From assembly GCA_050874585.1 (NCBI GenBank), contig JBNMKZ010000028.1:1-27274 (forward strand): 27,274 bases of DNA, written 5' to 3'. Within the stretch, counting starts at the first letter, position 1. The number at the start of each line of letters is the position of its first letter. The position numbers and the translations under genes were made by a program. Of the stretch, positions 7,865-15,309 are shown one piece after another. This DNA is from UBA1067 sp050874585 (GTDB lineage Bacteria > Verrucomicrobiota > Kiritimatiellia > RFP12 > UBA1067). The notes beneath the pieces were generated by a model that did no database searches, was not told the origin of the DNA, and saw only the letters and a list, made by a program, of their open reading frames with translations.

Positions 7865-8734
7865 TTAGAAAATAATCTTGTTGAGCGGCAGTTCGATGAT
7901 ACCCGTCGCCCCGTTCTTGGTCAGTTCGGGGATGAGATCGCGAACCTGCTTCTCCTCAACAACCGACTCGACGGCGCACCAATTGGGGTCGTTAAGCTTG
8001 TTGACGGTCGGCGCATGGAGCGCCGGGAGAACCTTGACGACCTTGTCGAGCGTCTTCGTCGGCGCATTGCACTTGAGCAACACGCGGCGCTGAGCCTCAA
8101 GCGCACCCGTCAGGAGCATCTTGAGCTGCTCAAGCTTGGCGCGTTTCGCACGGTTCTTCCAACTCGCCTTGTTCGCAATGAACCGCGTCGTCGATGTCAG
8201 AATCGTGTCAACGATGCGCAGGTTATTCGCCCGAAGCGATGACCCGGTCTCCGTCAGATCGACAATCGCATCCACCAGTTCCGGAGCCTTGACCTCGGTC
8301 GCACCCCAGCTGAACTCAACATCGGCCTTCACGCCATGCTTCTTGAGGTAGCGCTTGACGAGACCCATCGCCTCAGTCGAGATGCGCTTGCCCTGCAAAT
8401 CCTTGACGGACTTGATCTTCGAGTCGTTCGGCACGGCCAGCACCCAACGGACGGGATTTGACGTCGCCTTCGAATAGTTCAACTCGCAGATTTCCTGCAC
8501 GTCACTGCCATTTTCGTAGACCCAGTCATAGCCGCAGATGCCCGCGTCAAGGAGACCGAGCTCGACATAGCGGCTCATCTCCTGCGGACGGAGCAAGCGG
8601 CACTTGATCTCGTCGTCGTCAATGGAGGGAATATAACTACGGCTTGAGCAGGAAACGTTGAAGCCCGCCCTCTTGAAGAGGGCGAACGTCGATTCCTGCA
8701 AGCTACCTTTCGGAAGTCCTAAGACAATTGCCAT
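7865..8734 (-). CDS. hisG: ATP phosphoribosyltransferase, long form
   Basis: This is the first committed enzyme of histidine biosynthesis, joining ATP and PRPP to give phosphoribosyl-ATP. The 289-residue length is that of the long HisG form, with a C-terminal ACT-like regulatory domain (about 215-289) mediating histidine feedback, so no HisZ partner is needed. Seen in the sequence are the N-terminal LGLPKGSL, the GICGYDWV segment of the periplasmic-binding-protein fold, and the PRPP-loop-like DLTETGSSLRANNLRIVDTI. The C-terminal GATGIIELPLNKII is typical of the long form. No other his genes are nearby. The gene is transcribed with the small ribosomal-protein gene downstream. No clear Shine-Dalgarno site precedes the ATG. 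Confidence 0.95.
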   Translation of the reverse strand: MAIVLGLPKGSLQESTFALFKRAGFNVSCSSRSYIPSIDDDEIKCRLLRPQEMSRYVELGLLDAGICGYDWVYENGSDVQEICELNYSKATSNPVRWVLAVPNDSKIKSVKDLQGKRISTEAMGLVKRYLKKHGVKADVEFSWGATEVKAPELVDAIVDLTETGSSLRANNLRIVDTILTSTTRFIANKASWKNRAKRAKLEQLKMLLTGALEAQRRVLLKCNAPTKTLDKVVKVLPALHAPTVNKLNDPNWCAVESVVEEKQVRDLIPELTKNGATGIIELPLNKIIF

Positions 8735-8766
8735 CGTTTCGCTTTCGTTCGTGAAAATTGCGGCAA

Positions 8767-8772
8767 ATTATA
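8767..8772 (-). promoter_or_regulatory. Predicted -10 box for hisG
   Basis: TATAAT is read on the minus strand at 8772-8767, 32 bases before the hisG ATG, leaving a leader of about 25 bases. TTGGAC lies upstream with a long 19-base spacer. The box separates hisG from the uxaC terminator region at 8817-8842. Confidence 0.5.
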
Positions 8773-8816
8773 TCATATTTCGTGCGACTTTGTCCAATCC
8801 GACGCGGCACAGAATC

Positions 8817-8842
8817 AGCGAGGCCGTCCCGACAGCCTCGCT
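8817..8842 (-). terminator. Putative terminator after uxaC
   Basis: AGCGAGGC at 8817-8824 pairs perfectly with GCCTCGCT at 8835-8842, with a possible extra GTC/GAC pairing in the 10-base loop. It starts 28 bases after the uxaC stop. The downstream strand has only a weak U-run (GAUUCU), so termination may be inefficient. Confidence 0.5.
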
Positions 8843-8870
8843 TGCCCCGCTTGGAATGGACAAAAAGCCC

Positions 8871-10283
8871 TCACTTTTCGCCAAAGAAGTAGCGGTTTGC
8901 GTTGTTGTAGCTGATATCCTCAACAATCCTGCCCAGCCACTTCACATCGTTCGGCAACTCGCCGCGCTCAACCTCCGCACCAAACTTCTGGCAGAGGATT
9001 CGGCGGAAGTACTCGTGACGCGTATAACTCAGGAAGGAACGGGAATCCGTCAGCATTCCAACGAAGTTGCCCAGGCATCCAAGCGCGGCAAGTGCCTCCA
9101 ACTGGCGACGCATGCCGTCCTTCTGATCGAGGAACCACCAGGCGGCCCCCAGCTGGATGCGCCCGCGTTCGGGCCCCCGCTGGAAACTGCCCATCAGTGT
9201 CGCCAGCATCTCCGTATCCTTTGGATTGAGGGAGTAGAGAATCATGCGCGGCACACCGCAGGTCTGCTCCAGACGATCCAAAAGCCGTGCAAGCGGCTCG
9301 TTCAGGTTCCACTCGCCAATGCAGTCAAACCCCGTGTCCGGACCAAGCGCGGTGAGCATCTTTGAGTTGGGATTGCGCAGGCAGTTGACATGCAACTGGG
9401 TTGTCCACTCCGCCTCGGTATCCGCCTTCAGTCCTTCGTAAATCCACGCACTTTTGAATTTCGCCGCCTCCTCGGGCGTGACCGAACCGCCCTGACGTGC
9501 CTTCTTGAAGATGCGCCTGATTTCGCCCTCCGTGTAGGGGACGAAAAAGAGTTCCGAAACACCATAGTCGGAAATCACGCACCCACACTCGGCGAAGAAG
9601 GCATGACGCTTCGCAAGTGCGGAGAGGAAGTCGTCCCACGTCTTGATGGTCTCGCCCGCCGCTGCCGCGAGCCGATCCACCCACGCGTTCCATGCGGACG
9701 CATCCTCGATTTTGGACGCCTTGTCCGAACGCCATGCCGGCAGCACACGCGTACCAAAAGGCTCGGACGCAATCTGACGATGGTATTCAAGCGTGTCGAC
9801 CGGATCGTCCGTCGTCGCAACGACGGCGACATTGGACTTCTTCATCAGTCCTCGCGCCGAGAAGCCTTTCGTCGCCAACTTGCGATTGCAGGCCTTCCAG
9901 ATGCGTGGGGCACTTGCCGAACAGAGCCGTTCCGTCACGCCAAAGTAACGGGCGAGCTCAAGGTGCGACCAGTCGAAGAGTGGATTACCCACGAGACGCT
10001 CCATCGTTTCCGCAAACGCGGCGAACTTGTCGTAGGCGGTGGCATTCCCCGTGATGAGGCTCTCGTCCACGCCATTCGACCGCATCTGCCGCCACTTGTA
10101 GTGGTCACCGCCAAGCCAAACCTCGGCAATGTTTTCCCACCGCTTGTCTTCCGCAATCTCCTTTGGAGGCAAATGGCAGTGGTAGTCGATGATGGGCTTC
10201 TTCTCCGCATAGCCGTGGTACAGTTCACGGGCCGTCCGCGTCGTCAGCAGGAAGTCGTCGTTGATAAAGGGTTTCTTGCTCAT
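8871..10283 (-). CDS. uxaC: Glucuronate (uronate) isomerase
   Basis: It isomerises D-glucuronate to D-fructuronate and D-galacturonate to D-tagaturonate, the entry step of hexuronate breakdown in the cytoplasm. The product has 470 residues, as usual for UxaC. The family-specific N-terminus includes TRTARELYHGYA and the metal-binding-like IIDYHCHLPPKEIAED; WLGGDHYKWRQMRSNG follows. Later come the segment with LHVNCLRNPNSKM and the C-terminal GMLTDSRSFLSYTRHEYFRRILC. The ATG overlaps the uxuA stop as ATGA, so the two are translationally coupled. GGAGAAG lies 8 bases upstream. It is last in the hexuronate operon. Confidence 0.96.
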   Translation of the reverse strand: MSKKPFINDDFLLTTRTARELYHGYAEKKPIIDYHCHLPPKEIAEDKRWENIAEVWLGGDHYKWRQMRSNGVDESLITGNATAYDKFAAFAETMERLVGNPLFDWSHLELARYFGVTERLCSASAPRIWKACNRKLATKGFSARGLMKKSNVAVVATTDDPVDTLEYHRQIASEPFGTRVLPAWRSDKASKIEDASAWNAWVDRLAAAAGETIKTWDDFLSALAKRHAFFAECGCVISDYGVSELFFVPYTEGEIRRIFKKARQGGSVTPEEAAKFKSAWIYEGLKADTEAEWTTQLHVNCLRNPNSKMLTALGPDTGFDCIGEWNLNEPLARLLDRLEQTCGVPRMILYSLNPKDTEMLATLMGSFQRGPERGRIQLGAAWWFLDQKDGMRRQLEALAALGCLGNFVGMLTDSRSFLSYTRHEYFRRILCQKFGAEVERGELPNDVKWLGRIVEDISYNNANRYFFGEK

Positions 10284-11467
10284 TTCGCTGTCTTCTCCCG
10301 AAGGGATGGATAGGCGTACTTCAGACCGATTTCAAGCCCGCGCAGTTCGGCAAGACCAACCAGACGACCTCCGTAGGAATAGCCGCAGTAGCACGAGCGC
10401 CCCTTGTCGATTTCCATCAGGCGACCATGGTCGGGACGAACCACGATGCCCTCGCCGCGACGCTTCTCCTCCTTGAGGAGGGCAATCATCAGGGCTGGGA
10501 GGTCCGTCTTGCCCACGAGATGGCAGTGCGATTCGTGGAAGATGCCCGGATCTTCATATTCCAGGTTGCGGAAGTGGCAGAAGAAAATGCGCTTGGCGAA
10601 CTCCTTGAAGATGGCGACCTCGTCGTTCTCAAGCGAACCACCGAGCGAACCCGTGCAGAGCGTCAGGCCAATGTGCTTTGACGGGCAACGCTTGTTCATC
10701 TCCCGAATGTCCGCCGCCGTCGACAGAATGCGCGGCAAACCGAAAATCGGATGCGGCGGATCGTCAGGGTGGATGCACATATCGATGTCGCACGCCTCAA
10801 GGACGGGCGTAATCTCATTGAGAAACGCGTACATGTTCTCGCGCAGCTCGCGGTCGCCAATGCCCTCGTAGGTCTTGAGCTGGCGGAGGAACTCACGCGG
10901 CGTGAGATCGTCCACCGTTCCCGGCAAACCCGTCAGGATGGACTTCTCGACGCGCTTACGCTGGGCCGGCTTATAGGCCGACCACAGTTTCTTAGCCCGC
11001 GCTTTCGTCTTCGCGTCGTAGTCCTTCTCTGCACCTGGACGCTTCAGCGAATAAAGGTCAAACGCGGCAACCTCGTACTCGTTGTAGCCAAGGCAGGTCG
11101 AGCCGTCCGGCAACTCGTAGGCGAGGTCGCTGCGCGTCCAGTCGAGAATCGGCATGAAGTTGTAGCAGACCGTCCGAATACCGCACTTGGCGAGGTTCTG
11201 GAGCGTCTTCTTGTAGTTCTCGATGTAGGCGAGGTAGTTCCCCGAACGACGCTTGATGTCCTCGTGCACTGGGACGGACTCGACCACGCTCCAGGTCATC
11301 CCCTCCGCCTTCACTTTTGCCGCGAGATCACGAATCTCCTTCACCGGCCACACCTCACCAGGCTTACGCCCGTAAAGTGCCGCGACAACATCCGTCACAC
11401 CCGCCTGACGAATCTCCCGAAGGGAAATCGCGTCACGCTCACCATACCATCTCCAGCCTTGTTTCAT
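10280..11467 (-). CDS. uxuA: Mannonate dehydratase
   Basis: It dehydrates D-mannonate to 2-keto-3-deoxy-D-gluconate using a divalent metal in a TIM barrel. The 395-residue product starts MKQGWRWYGERDAISLREIR, as UxuA proteins do. It holds the metal-site motifs MCIHPDDPPHPIFGLPRI, the Cys of GLTLCTGSLG, the His of FCHFRNL and the late RPDHGR. AAGGAG lies 7 bases before the ATG. It sits 22 bases after the transporter gene and overlaps uxaC by 4 bases. The product of this step is the substrate of the kinase encoded first in the operon. Confidence 0.96.
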   Translation of the reverse strand: MKQGWRWYGERDAISLREIRQAGVTDVVAALYGRKPGEVWPVKEIRDLAAKVKAEGMTWSVVESVPVHEDIKRRSGNYLAYIENYKKTLQNLAKCGIRTVCYNFMPILDWTRSDLAYELPDGSTCLGYNEYEVAAFDLYSLKRPGAEKDYDAKTKARAKKLWSAYKPAQRKRVEKSILTGLPGTVDDLTPREFLRQLKTYEGIGDRELRENMYAFLNEITPVLEACDIDMCIHPDDPPHPIFGLPRILSTAADIREMNKRCPSKHIGLTLCTGSLGGSLENDEVAIFKEFAKRIFFCHFRNLEYEDPGIFHESHCHLVGKTDLPALMIALLKEEKRRGEGIVVRPDHGRLMEIDKGRSCYCGYSYGGRLVGLAELRGLEIGLKYAYPSLREKTAK

Positions 11468-11489
11468 TCCTTTACTCCTTAAATAGCGT

Positions 11490-12932
11490 TCAGCACTCGA
11501 TCTTCTTGTAATGCGGAACGAGAACCTTCATGCACGTCCAGCCGATGACGTAGGCCACGGCACAGTAGCAGAAGACAATCATGTAGCCCGCCGACTTGCC
11601 CGCATAACCGGCGAACGTAAAGGCATCGCCCTTCTCGGCGGCATACGTGAACAGCCAGCCCGCGCTCCGATTCACCGCAAAACTGCCAAGCCCGGCCGCG
11701 CACTGGGCGATACCCGTCAGCGTGGCAATGGACGAGCGCGGGAACATGTCACCAACGACCGAATAGACATTCGCGCTCCACGCTTGATGACCCGCACAGG
11801 CGAGGCCGATGAGGATCGCCGGCCACCACGCACTGTACGCCCCAAGAGGCTGCGCTCCAAATGCGAGAAGCGGGAAGCACGCGAAGACGAACATCGCAAT
11901 CATGCGCCCCTCGTACGGATTCATCTTCCGCCGGTCCACGAACCACGTCGGCAGCTTGCACAGGTAAATCGAGACGAACGTCACGATCGCATACAGCGTC
12001 ACCATCAACGCCATTCCCATGCCCGAATCGCTCTTGTAACCGAACTGGTCGGACAGGTAGCCGGGTGTCCAGAAGAGGAAGAACCACCACACGCCGTCCG
12101 TCAGGAGACGCCCGAGAATCAGTGCCCAGGTGTGCGGCAGCGAGAAGCAGCGCAAATAGCCGAGCGACTTGGTCGGTTCGGGAGCGGCCCCCGCCCCTTC
12201 CTGTACTTCATCCTGCGAAACATAGGCGAGTTCCGCCGCGTTCACGCGTGGATTCTCCGATGGCTTCTTGTAGAGGAACTGCCAAAAGCCCATCCAAATA
12301 AAGCCCAGCGCACCGATGACAATGAACGCCATCTCCCACCCCCAGTACCGGGCGATGAGTGGAATCAGCGCCGGCGCAACGAGCGCACCGACCGACGAAC
12401 CCGAGTTGAAGATGGATGTCGCAAAGGCACGATCCTTCTTCGGGAAGTATTCCGCCGTCACCTTGATGGCCGCCGGAAAGTTCCCCGCCTCACCCAGTGC
12501 CAACAGGCAACGACACCCGAGGAAGAGCCAGACCGACACGGATGCAATCGACAGTGCAAGGGCCGAGCCGGCCTGCACGGCGCGCATCGCAGCGACGCTC
12601 GTCACGCCATCCACCAGCTGCACCGTCCCCCATCCACAGACGGCATGAAGACACGCGGCAAGCGACCAGATGAAAATCGCCCACATGTACCCCTTCTTCG
12701 TCCCCATCCAGTCCACGAACTTGCCGGCAAACAGGTTGCAAATGGCATAAATCAGCGAGAAATAACCCGTGATGATGCCGTAGTCGTAGTCCGTCCAGTG
12801 GAATTCGGGGGCAATGAAGTCCTTCCATGTGAGGGAAAGGACCTGGCGGTCGAGATAGTTCACCGTCGTTGCAAAAAACAACAGCGAACAGATCATCCAC
12901 CGAAAATTCGTCATTCGCGTCTTCATCGTCAT
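11490..12932 (-). CDS. MFS hexuronate transporter (ExuT-like)
   Basis: This inner-membrane major-facilitator transporter resembles the ExuT/anion:cation symporter group that imports glucuronate or galacturonate with protons. It has about 12 hydrophobic segments. Segment 1 is MICSLLFFATTVNYLDRQVLS, with the NYLDR motif typical of ExuT-type carriers. The loop after segment 2 has KFVDWMGTKKG (MFS signature-like GxxxDxxGxKKG). A hydrophilic central loop follows segment 6, and the hydrophilic C-terminus is short. The length of about 480 is slightly longer than E. coli ExuT. A GTG at 12944 and ATGs at 12935, 12932 and 12926 are in frame. ATG 12932 is best placed, 6 bases after GAGG. The operon context with kdgK, uxuA and uxaC supports a hexuronate substrate, but it could also carry an oligomer or aldonate. 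Confidence 0.88.
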   Translation of the reverse strand: MTMKTRMTNFRWMICSLLFFATTVNYLDRQVLSLTWKDFIAPEFHWTDYDYGIITGYFSLIYAICNLFAGKFVDWMGTKKGYMWAIFIWSLAACLHAVCGWGTVQLVDGVTSVAAMRAVQAGSALALSIASVSVWLFLGCRCLLALGEAGNFPAAIKVTAEYFPKKDRAFATSIFNSGSSVGALVAPALIPLIARYWGWEMAFIVIGALGFIWMGFWQFLYKKPSENPRVNAAELAYVSQDEVQEGAGAAPEPTKSLGYLRCFSLPHTWALILGRLLTDGVWWFFLFWTPGYLSDQFGYKSDSGMGMALMVTLYAIVTFVSIYLCKLPTWFVDRRKMNPYEGRMIAMFVFACFPLLAFGAQPLGAYSAWWPAILIGLACAGHQAWSANVYSVVGDMFPRSSIATLTGIAQCAAGLGSFAVNRSAGWLFTYAAEKGDAFTFAGYAGKSAGYMIVFCYCAVAYVIGWTCMKVLVPHYKKIEC

Positions 12933-12955
12933 CATGCGCCTCACATCCTGGTCAA

Positions 12956-14062
12956 TTACCGGTCGACGCGGGCGGAACCGCCGCCCACGAGTTTCTTAAC
13001 GTCCGCCTTCGTGGCCATCGAGGTATCGCCCGGCGTCGTCATGGCCAGGGCACCGTGCGCCGCGCCGTAGTTCACCGCCTTCTCGGCATCGTCAAAGGTC
13101 ATGAAACCGTAGATGAGACCTGAGGCGAACGAGTCGCCGCCCCCGACACGGTCGTAAATCTCAAGCCCGGGACGACTGATGGACTGGTGGAGCTCGCCCC
13201 GATACCAGCAGAGTGCGCTCCAGTCGTTCACCGTTGCACTCTTCACCGCACGAAGCGTCGTCGCCACCGCCTTGAAGTTCGGATAGGCCGCAACCGCACG
13301 GTCAATCATCTTGCGGAAGCCCTCAATCGGGAGTTTCGTCATATTCGCGTCCACGCCCTCGACCGCAATGCCGAGTGCCGCCGTGAAATCCTCCTCGTTA
13401 CCAATCATGACGTCCACGTACTTCGCAATCTCGCGGTTCACCTCCTGAGCCTTCGCCTGCCCACCGATGGACTTCCAGAGCGAGGCGCGATAGTTGAGGT
13501 CATAGCTCGTCACGGTGCCATACTTCTTCGCGGCCTTCAGGGCCTCGATGGCGACTTCGGCGGTGGACTCTGAAAGCGCGGCAAAAATGCCGCCTGTATG
13601 GAACCAACGCACCCCCTCCTCGCCGAAAAGCTTCTCCCAGTCAATCATGCCGGGCTTCACCTGCGAAATCGCCGTCAGCCCACGGTCGGCACAACTCCGC
13701 GCACCGCGGCAGCCGAAGCCCCGCTCGACGAAGTTCAGCCCGTTGCGCACCGTGCGTCCGATACCGTCGAACGGCATCCACTTCACGTGGCTCACGTCCA
13801 CACCGCCCTGAAGCATGAAGTCCTCGACAAGCCGTCCCACGGGATTGTCGGCGAAAGCCGTCACCGCCGTCGTCCGCAGACCAAAGCACCGCCGAAGCCC
13901 TCGCACGACATTGTACTCGCCGCCACCCTCCCAGACACGAAACTCGCGCGCCGTATGAATGCGCCCGTCGCCCGGATCAAGCCGAAGCATAATCTCACCA
14001 AGGCTCGCCGCGTCCCATTGGCAGGACGAGGCGGGCTTCACGGCCAACCTGTCAGATGTCAT
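12956..14062 (-). CDS. kdgK: 2-keto-3-deoxygluconate kinase (PfkB family)
   Basis: It phosphorylates 2-keto-3-deoxygluconate to KDPG with ATP, after UxuA in the pathway. The 368-residue protein has the ribokinase-fold signatures: the N-terminal WEGGGEYNVVRGLRR (sugar-binding GG, about 46-55), the central GNEEDF, and the C-terminal DRVGGGDSFASGLIYG with catalytic Asp310 and the anion hole. Start choice: ATG at 14062 has AGAAGG 5 bases upstream. An in-frame GTG at 14086 would read through that ribosome site. It is the first gene of the operon, with the transporter gene 23 bases after its stop. Other PfkB sugar kinases look similar. KdgK is the natural reading because UxuA and UxaC are encoded with it. 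Confidence 0.9.
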   Translation of the reverse strand: MTSDRLAVKPASSCQWDAASLGEIMLRLDPGDGRIHTAREFRVWEGGGEYNVVRGLRRCFGLRTTAVTAFADNPVGRLVEDFMLQGGVDVSHVKWMPFDGIGRTVRNGLNFVERGFGCRGARSCADRGLTAISQVKPGMIDWEKLFGEEGVRWFHTGGIFAALSESTAEVAIEALKAAKKYGTVTSYDLNYRASLWKSIGGQAKAQEVNREIAKYVDVMIGNEEDFTAALGIAVEGVDANMTKLPIEGFRKMIDRAVAAYPNFKAVATTLRAVKSATVNDWSALCWYRGELHQSISRPGLEIYDRVGGGDSFASGLIYGFMTFDDAEKAVNYGAAHGALAMTTPGDTSMATKADVKKLVGGGSARVDR

Positions 14063-14101
14063 CCAAACCTTCTTTCTTTCCAACACTCACGAATAAGACA
14101 C

Positions 14102-14131
14102 ATTTTACACTAAATTCCGCTCCGTCTGCAA
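14102..14131 (-). promoter_or_regulatory. Predicted promoter of the hexuronate operon
   Basis: On the minus strand TTGCAG (14131-14126) and TAAAAT (14107-14102) are separated by 18 bases. The implied start is near 14095, giving a leader of about 33 bases that includes the AGAAGG site. The 22-bp repeat array begins 19 bases upstream of the -35 box, where activator or upstream operator sites would lie. Confidence 0.5.
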
Positions 14132-14149
14132 GTGGGAATCACGAAAGTG

Positions 14150-14281
14150 GATGAAAACAAGACTGAACTCCGATGCCCATCGGACGCAATTCTAATGCCC
14201 GTCGGACGAAATTCTGATGGGCATCGGAAAACGCTCCGATGGGCATCAGGCAACCCTACGACGGACATCGGGCGGAATTCG
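14150..14281. repeat. Six degenerate 22-bp tandem repeats with a palindromic core
   Basis: Six units of exactly 22 bases start at 14150, 14172, 14194, 14216, 14238 and 14260. Units 2-6 begin RAYGSVCRTC; unit 1 keeps only GATG and the CTCC end. The core GATG-CC/GG-CATC is a palindrome, extended in unit 2 to TCCGATG-CC-CATCGGA (14169-14184). Units 2, 3 and 6 end in AATTC. A further decayed copy may lie at 14132-14149. The period is not a multiple of three and no gene runs through, so this is not protein-coding repetition. Sites spaced two helical turns apart would face the same side of DNA. This suggests an operator array for the adjacent hexuronate promoter, but a decaying short-repeat element is also possible. 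Confidence 0.75.
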
Positions 14282-14383
14282 ACCGAAGTAACGCTTTTAC
14301 ACTTTGCCGCGACTTTAGAAACGGTTCACCCCCGCGCCCAAAATTCAATCCGCCGCACCCGAACCATACGAAGGCGTGCCCCC
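14282..14383. other. Intergenic stretch between the array and the sigma-like gene
   Basis: With the 22-bp array this completes a gap of about 320 bases (14063-14383) without a gene. The nine bases TTTTACACT at about 14295-14303 repeat those at the kdgK -10 region (about 14103-14111). A second minus-strand start point reading into the array is therefore conceivable. No ORF with a ribosome site, no tRNA and no clear terminator with a T-run is visible. Confidence 0.4.
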
Positions 14384-14995
14384 TCAGTCCACACGGTCAA
14401 TCGTATCGTGACTGAGCCAGGCCTTTCGCATGAACTTCACGGACCGCGAGAATATCTGGTCCACATTTGCCGCCGAGGAAATGTCCAGAAAATCCCTAAT
14501 CTCCTCACTTGAAAGGAAGAAGCGCGTCTTCAGAACGTGCACATAGGCCCGCTCGGGATCCTCATTCCAGAGTTCCCGGAAGCAATAATGCGTCAGTCGC
14601 CAGGCCTCCCCCCGCAAGATGCGACCGTCCTCCTGCGGCAGACTCAAACTCTCGTCTCCGCTTTCCGCATCAGCATGAGCACCTTCAATCGAAATCTCGC
14701 CATGCCGATTGGGATCCGCATTCAGAACATAGCCCCGCACATACGTCCGAAGCCATCCCTGCAGACTGCCGCCGTCATTCCGAAAGAGGTCAATCTTCCG
14801 CCGCCCGATCATGTCCGCATAGAGCATCCCCATCAGGTCACCGTCCGTCAGGGAAAAGCGTCGCATCATCTCCGCGCTCCGCTGGGACTTCGCTTCCGGC
14901 GCAATGACGCGCTCCCACACAAGCCGCCACCCTTCATCCGAACCCGCACGAAGGAGGGCCAACCAGTCCCCATCACTCATCATTTCCGCACTCAT
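14384..14995 (-). CDS. Divergent sigma-70/ECF-like protein
   Basis: The product has 203 residues. An N-terminal segment with a WLALLRAGSDEGWRLVWERV pattern resembles ECF sigma-factor starts. Residues 53-92, around DLMGMLYADMIGRRKIDLF and GWLRTYVRGYVL, resemble sigma region 2 (core binding and -10 recognition). Residues 131-192, with FLSSEEIRDFLDIS and a following basic helix FSRSVKFMRKAW, could be the region 4 helix-turn-helix. A 30-residue acidic linker (DAESGDESLSLPQEDG) joins them. Similarity is recognisable but weak, and a non-sigma helical DNA-binding protein is possible. The ATG overlaps the stop of the preceding 105-residue gene as ATGA, so the two are coupled. No anti-sigma membrane protein is nearby. 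It ends the long operon, directly before the 22-bp repeat array. Confidence 0.6.
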   Translation of the reverse strand: MSAEMMSDGDWLALLRAGSDEGWRLVWERVIAPEAKSQRSAEMMRRFSLTDGDLMGMLYADMIGRRKIDLFRNDGGSLQGWLRTYVRGYVLNADPNRHGEISIEGAHADAESGDESLSLPQEDGRILRGEAWRLTHYCFRELWNEDPERAYVHVLKTRFFLSSEEIRDFLDISSAANVDQIFSRSVKFMRKAWLSHDTIDRVD

Positions 14996-15309
14996 GCGAA
15001 CGTCAGTCCTCCCGGAATCGGCGGCATCCCCGGGCGGTAGAGCCAGAGGGCCGTCTCATGCTTGCCGCGAATGAAGTCGGCGTATGTCATCGATGCCCGC
15101 CCCTGAACCACCTTCAACCGCTGTCCGGCCAGCTCGAAGATTCCGTTCGCCACAGGCTGCCCGCGTCCATCCTGGACATCGATGGGCAGGCACGTCTGCG
15201 CCTCCGCGCCCGGTGGAAACGTCAGTTTCGCCGTCCACCGCAACTTCGCGTCCCGTTCGGGATGCGAGCCGAACGAGAAGGCAATCGTCTTGTCGACAGG
15301 CGTTCTCAT
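14992..15309 (-). CDS. 105-residue protein of unknown family, coupled to proA and the sigma-like gene
   Basis: I do not recognise this family. The sequence alternates hydrophobic and polar residues (for example KLRWTAKLTFPPG, GIFELAGQRLKVVQG, ETALWLYRPGMPP), suggesting a small beta-rich cytoplasmic domain. It has no signal peptide or membrane segment, a single Cys and a Pro/Gly-rich C-terminus. The ATG at 15309 overlaps the proA stop (ATGA), and its own stop overlaps the start of the sigma-like gene in the same way. Its expression is therefore probably tied to both. A longer in-frame start (15333) would lie inside proA and is less likely. Linkage suggests a partner or modulator of the sigma-like protein; this is inference from gene order only. 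Confidence 0.65.
   Translation of the reverse strand: MRTPVDKTIAFSFGSHPERDAKLRWTAKLTFPPGAEAQTCLPIDVQDGRGQPVANGIFELAGQRLKVVQGRASMTYADFIRGKHETALWLYRPGMPPIPGGLTFA

Noticed and set aside
11511..13070. 519-codon open frame on the plus strand
   Set aside because: It is antisense to the MFS transporter gene, is rich in Arg/His/Pro and has no recognisable domain. The transporter on the other strand is unambiguous.
14150..14281. CRISPR array reading of the 22-bp repeats
   Set aside because: The units are contiguous with no spacers, degenerate, and no cas gene is present.
14132..14512. 126-codon plus-strand open frame through the repeat array
   Set aside because: A 22-bp period cannot keep a protein repeat in frame. 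There is no ribosome site, and the frame runs antisense into the sigma-like gene.
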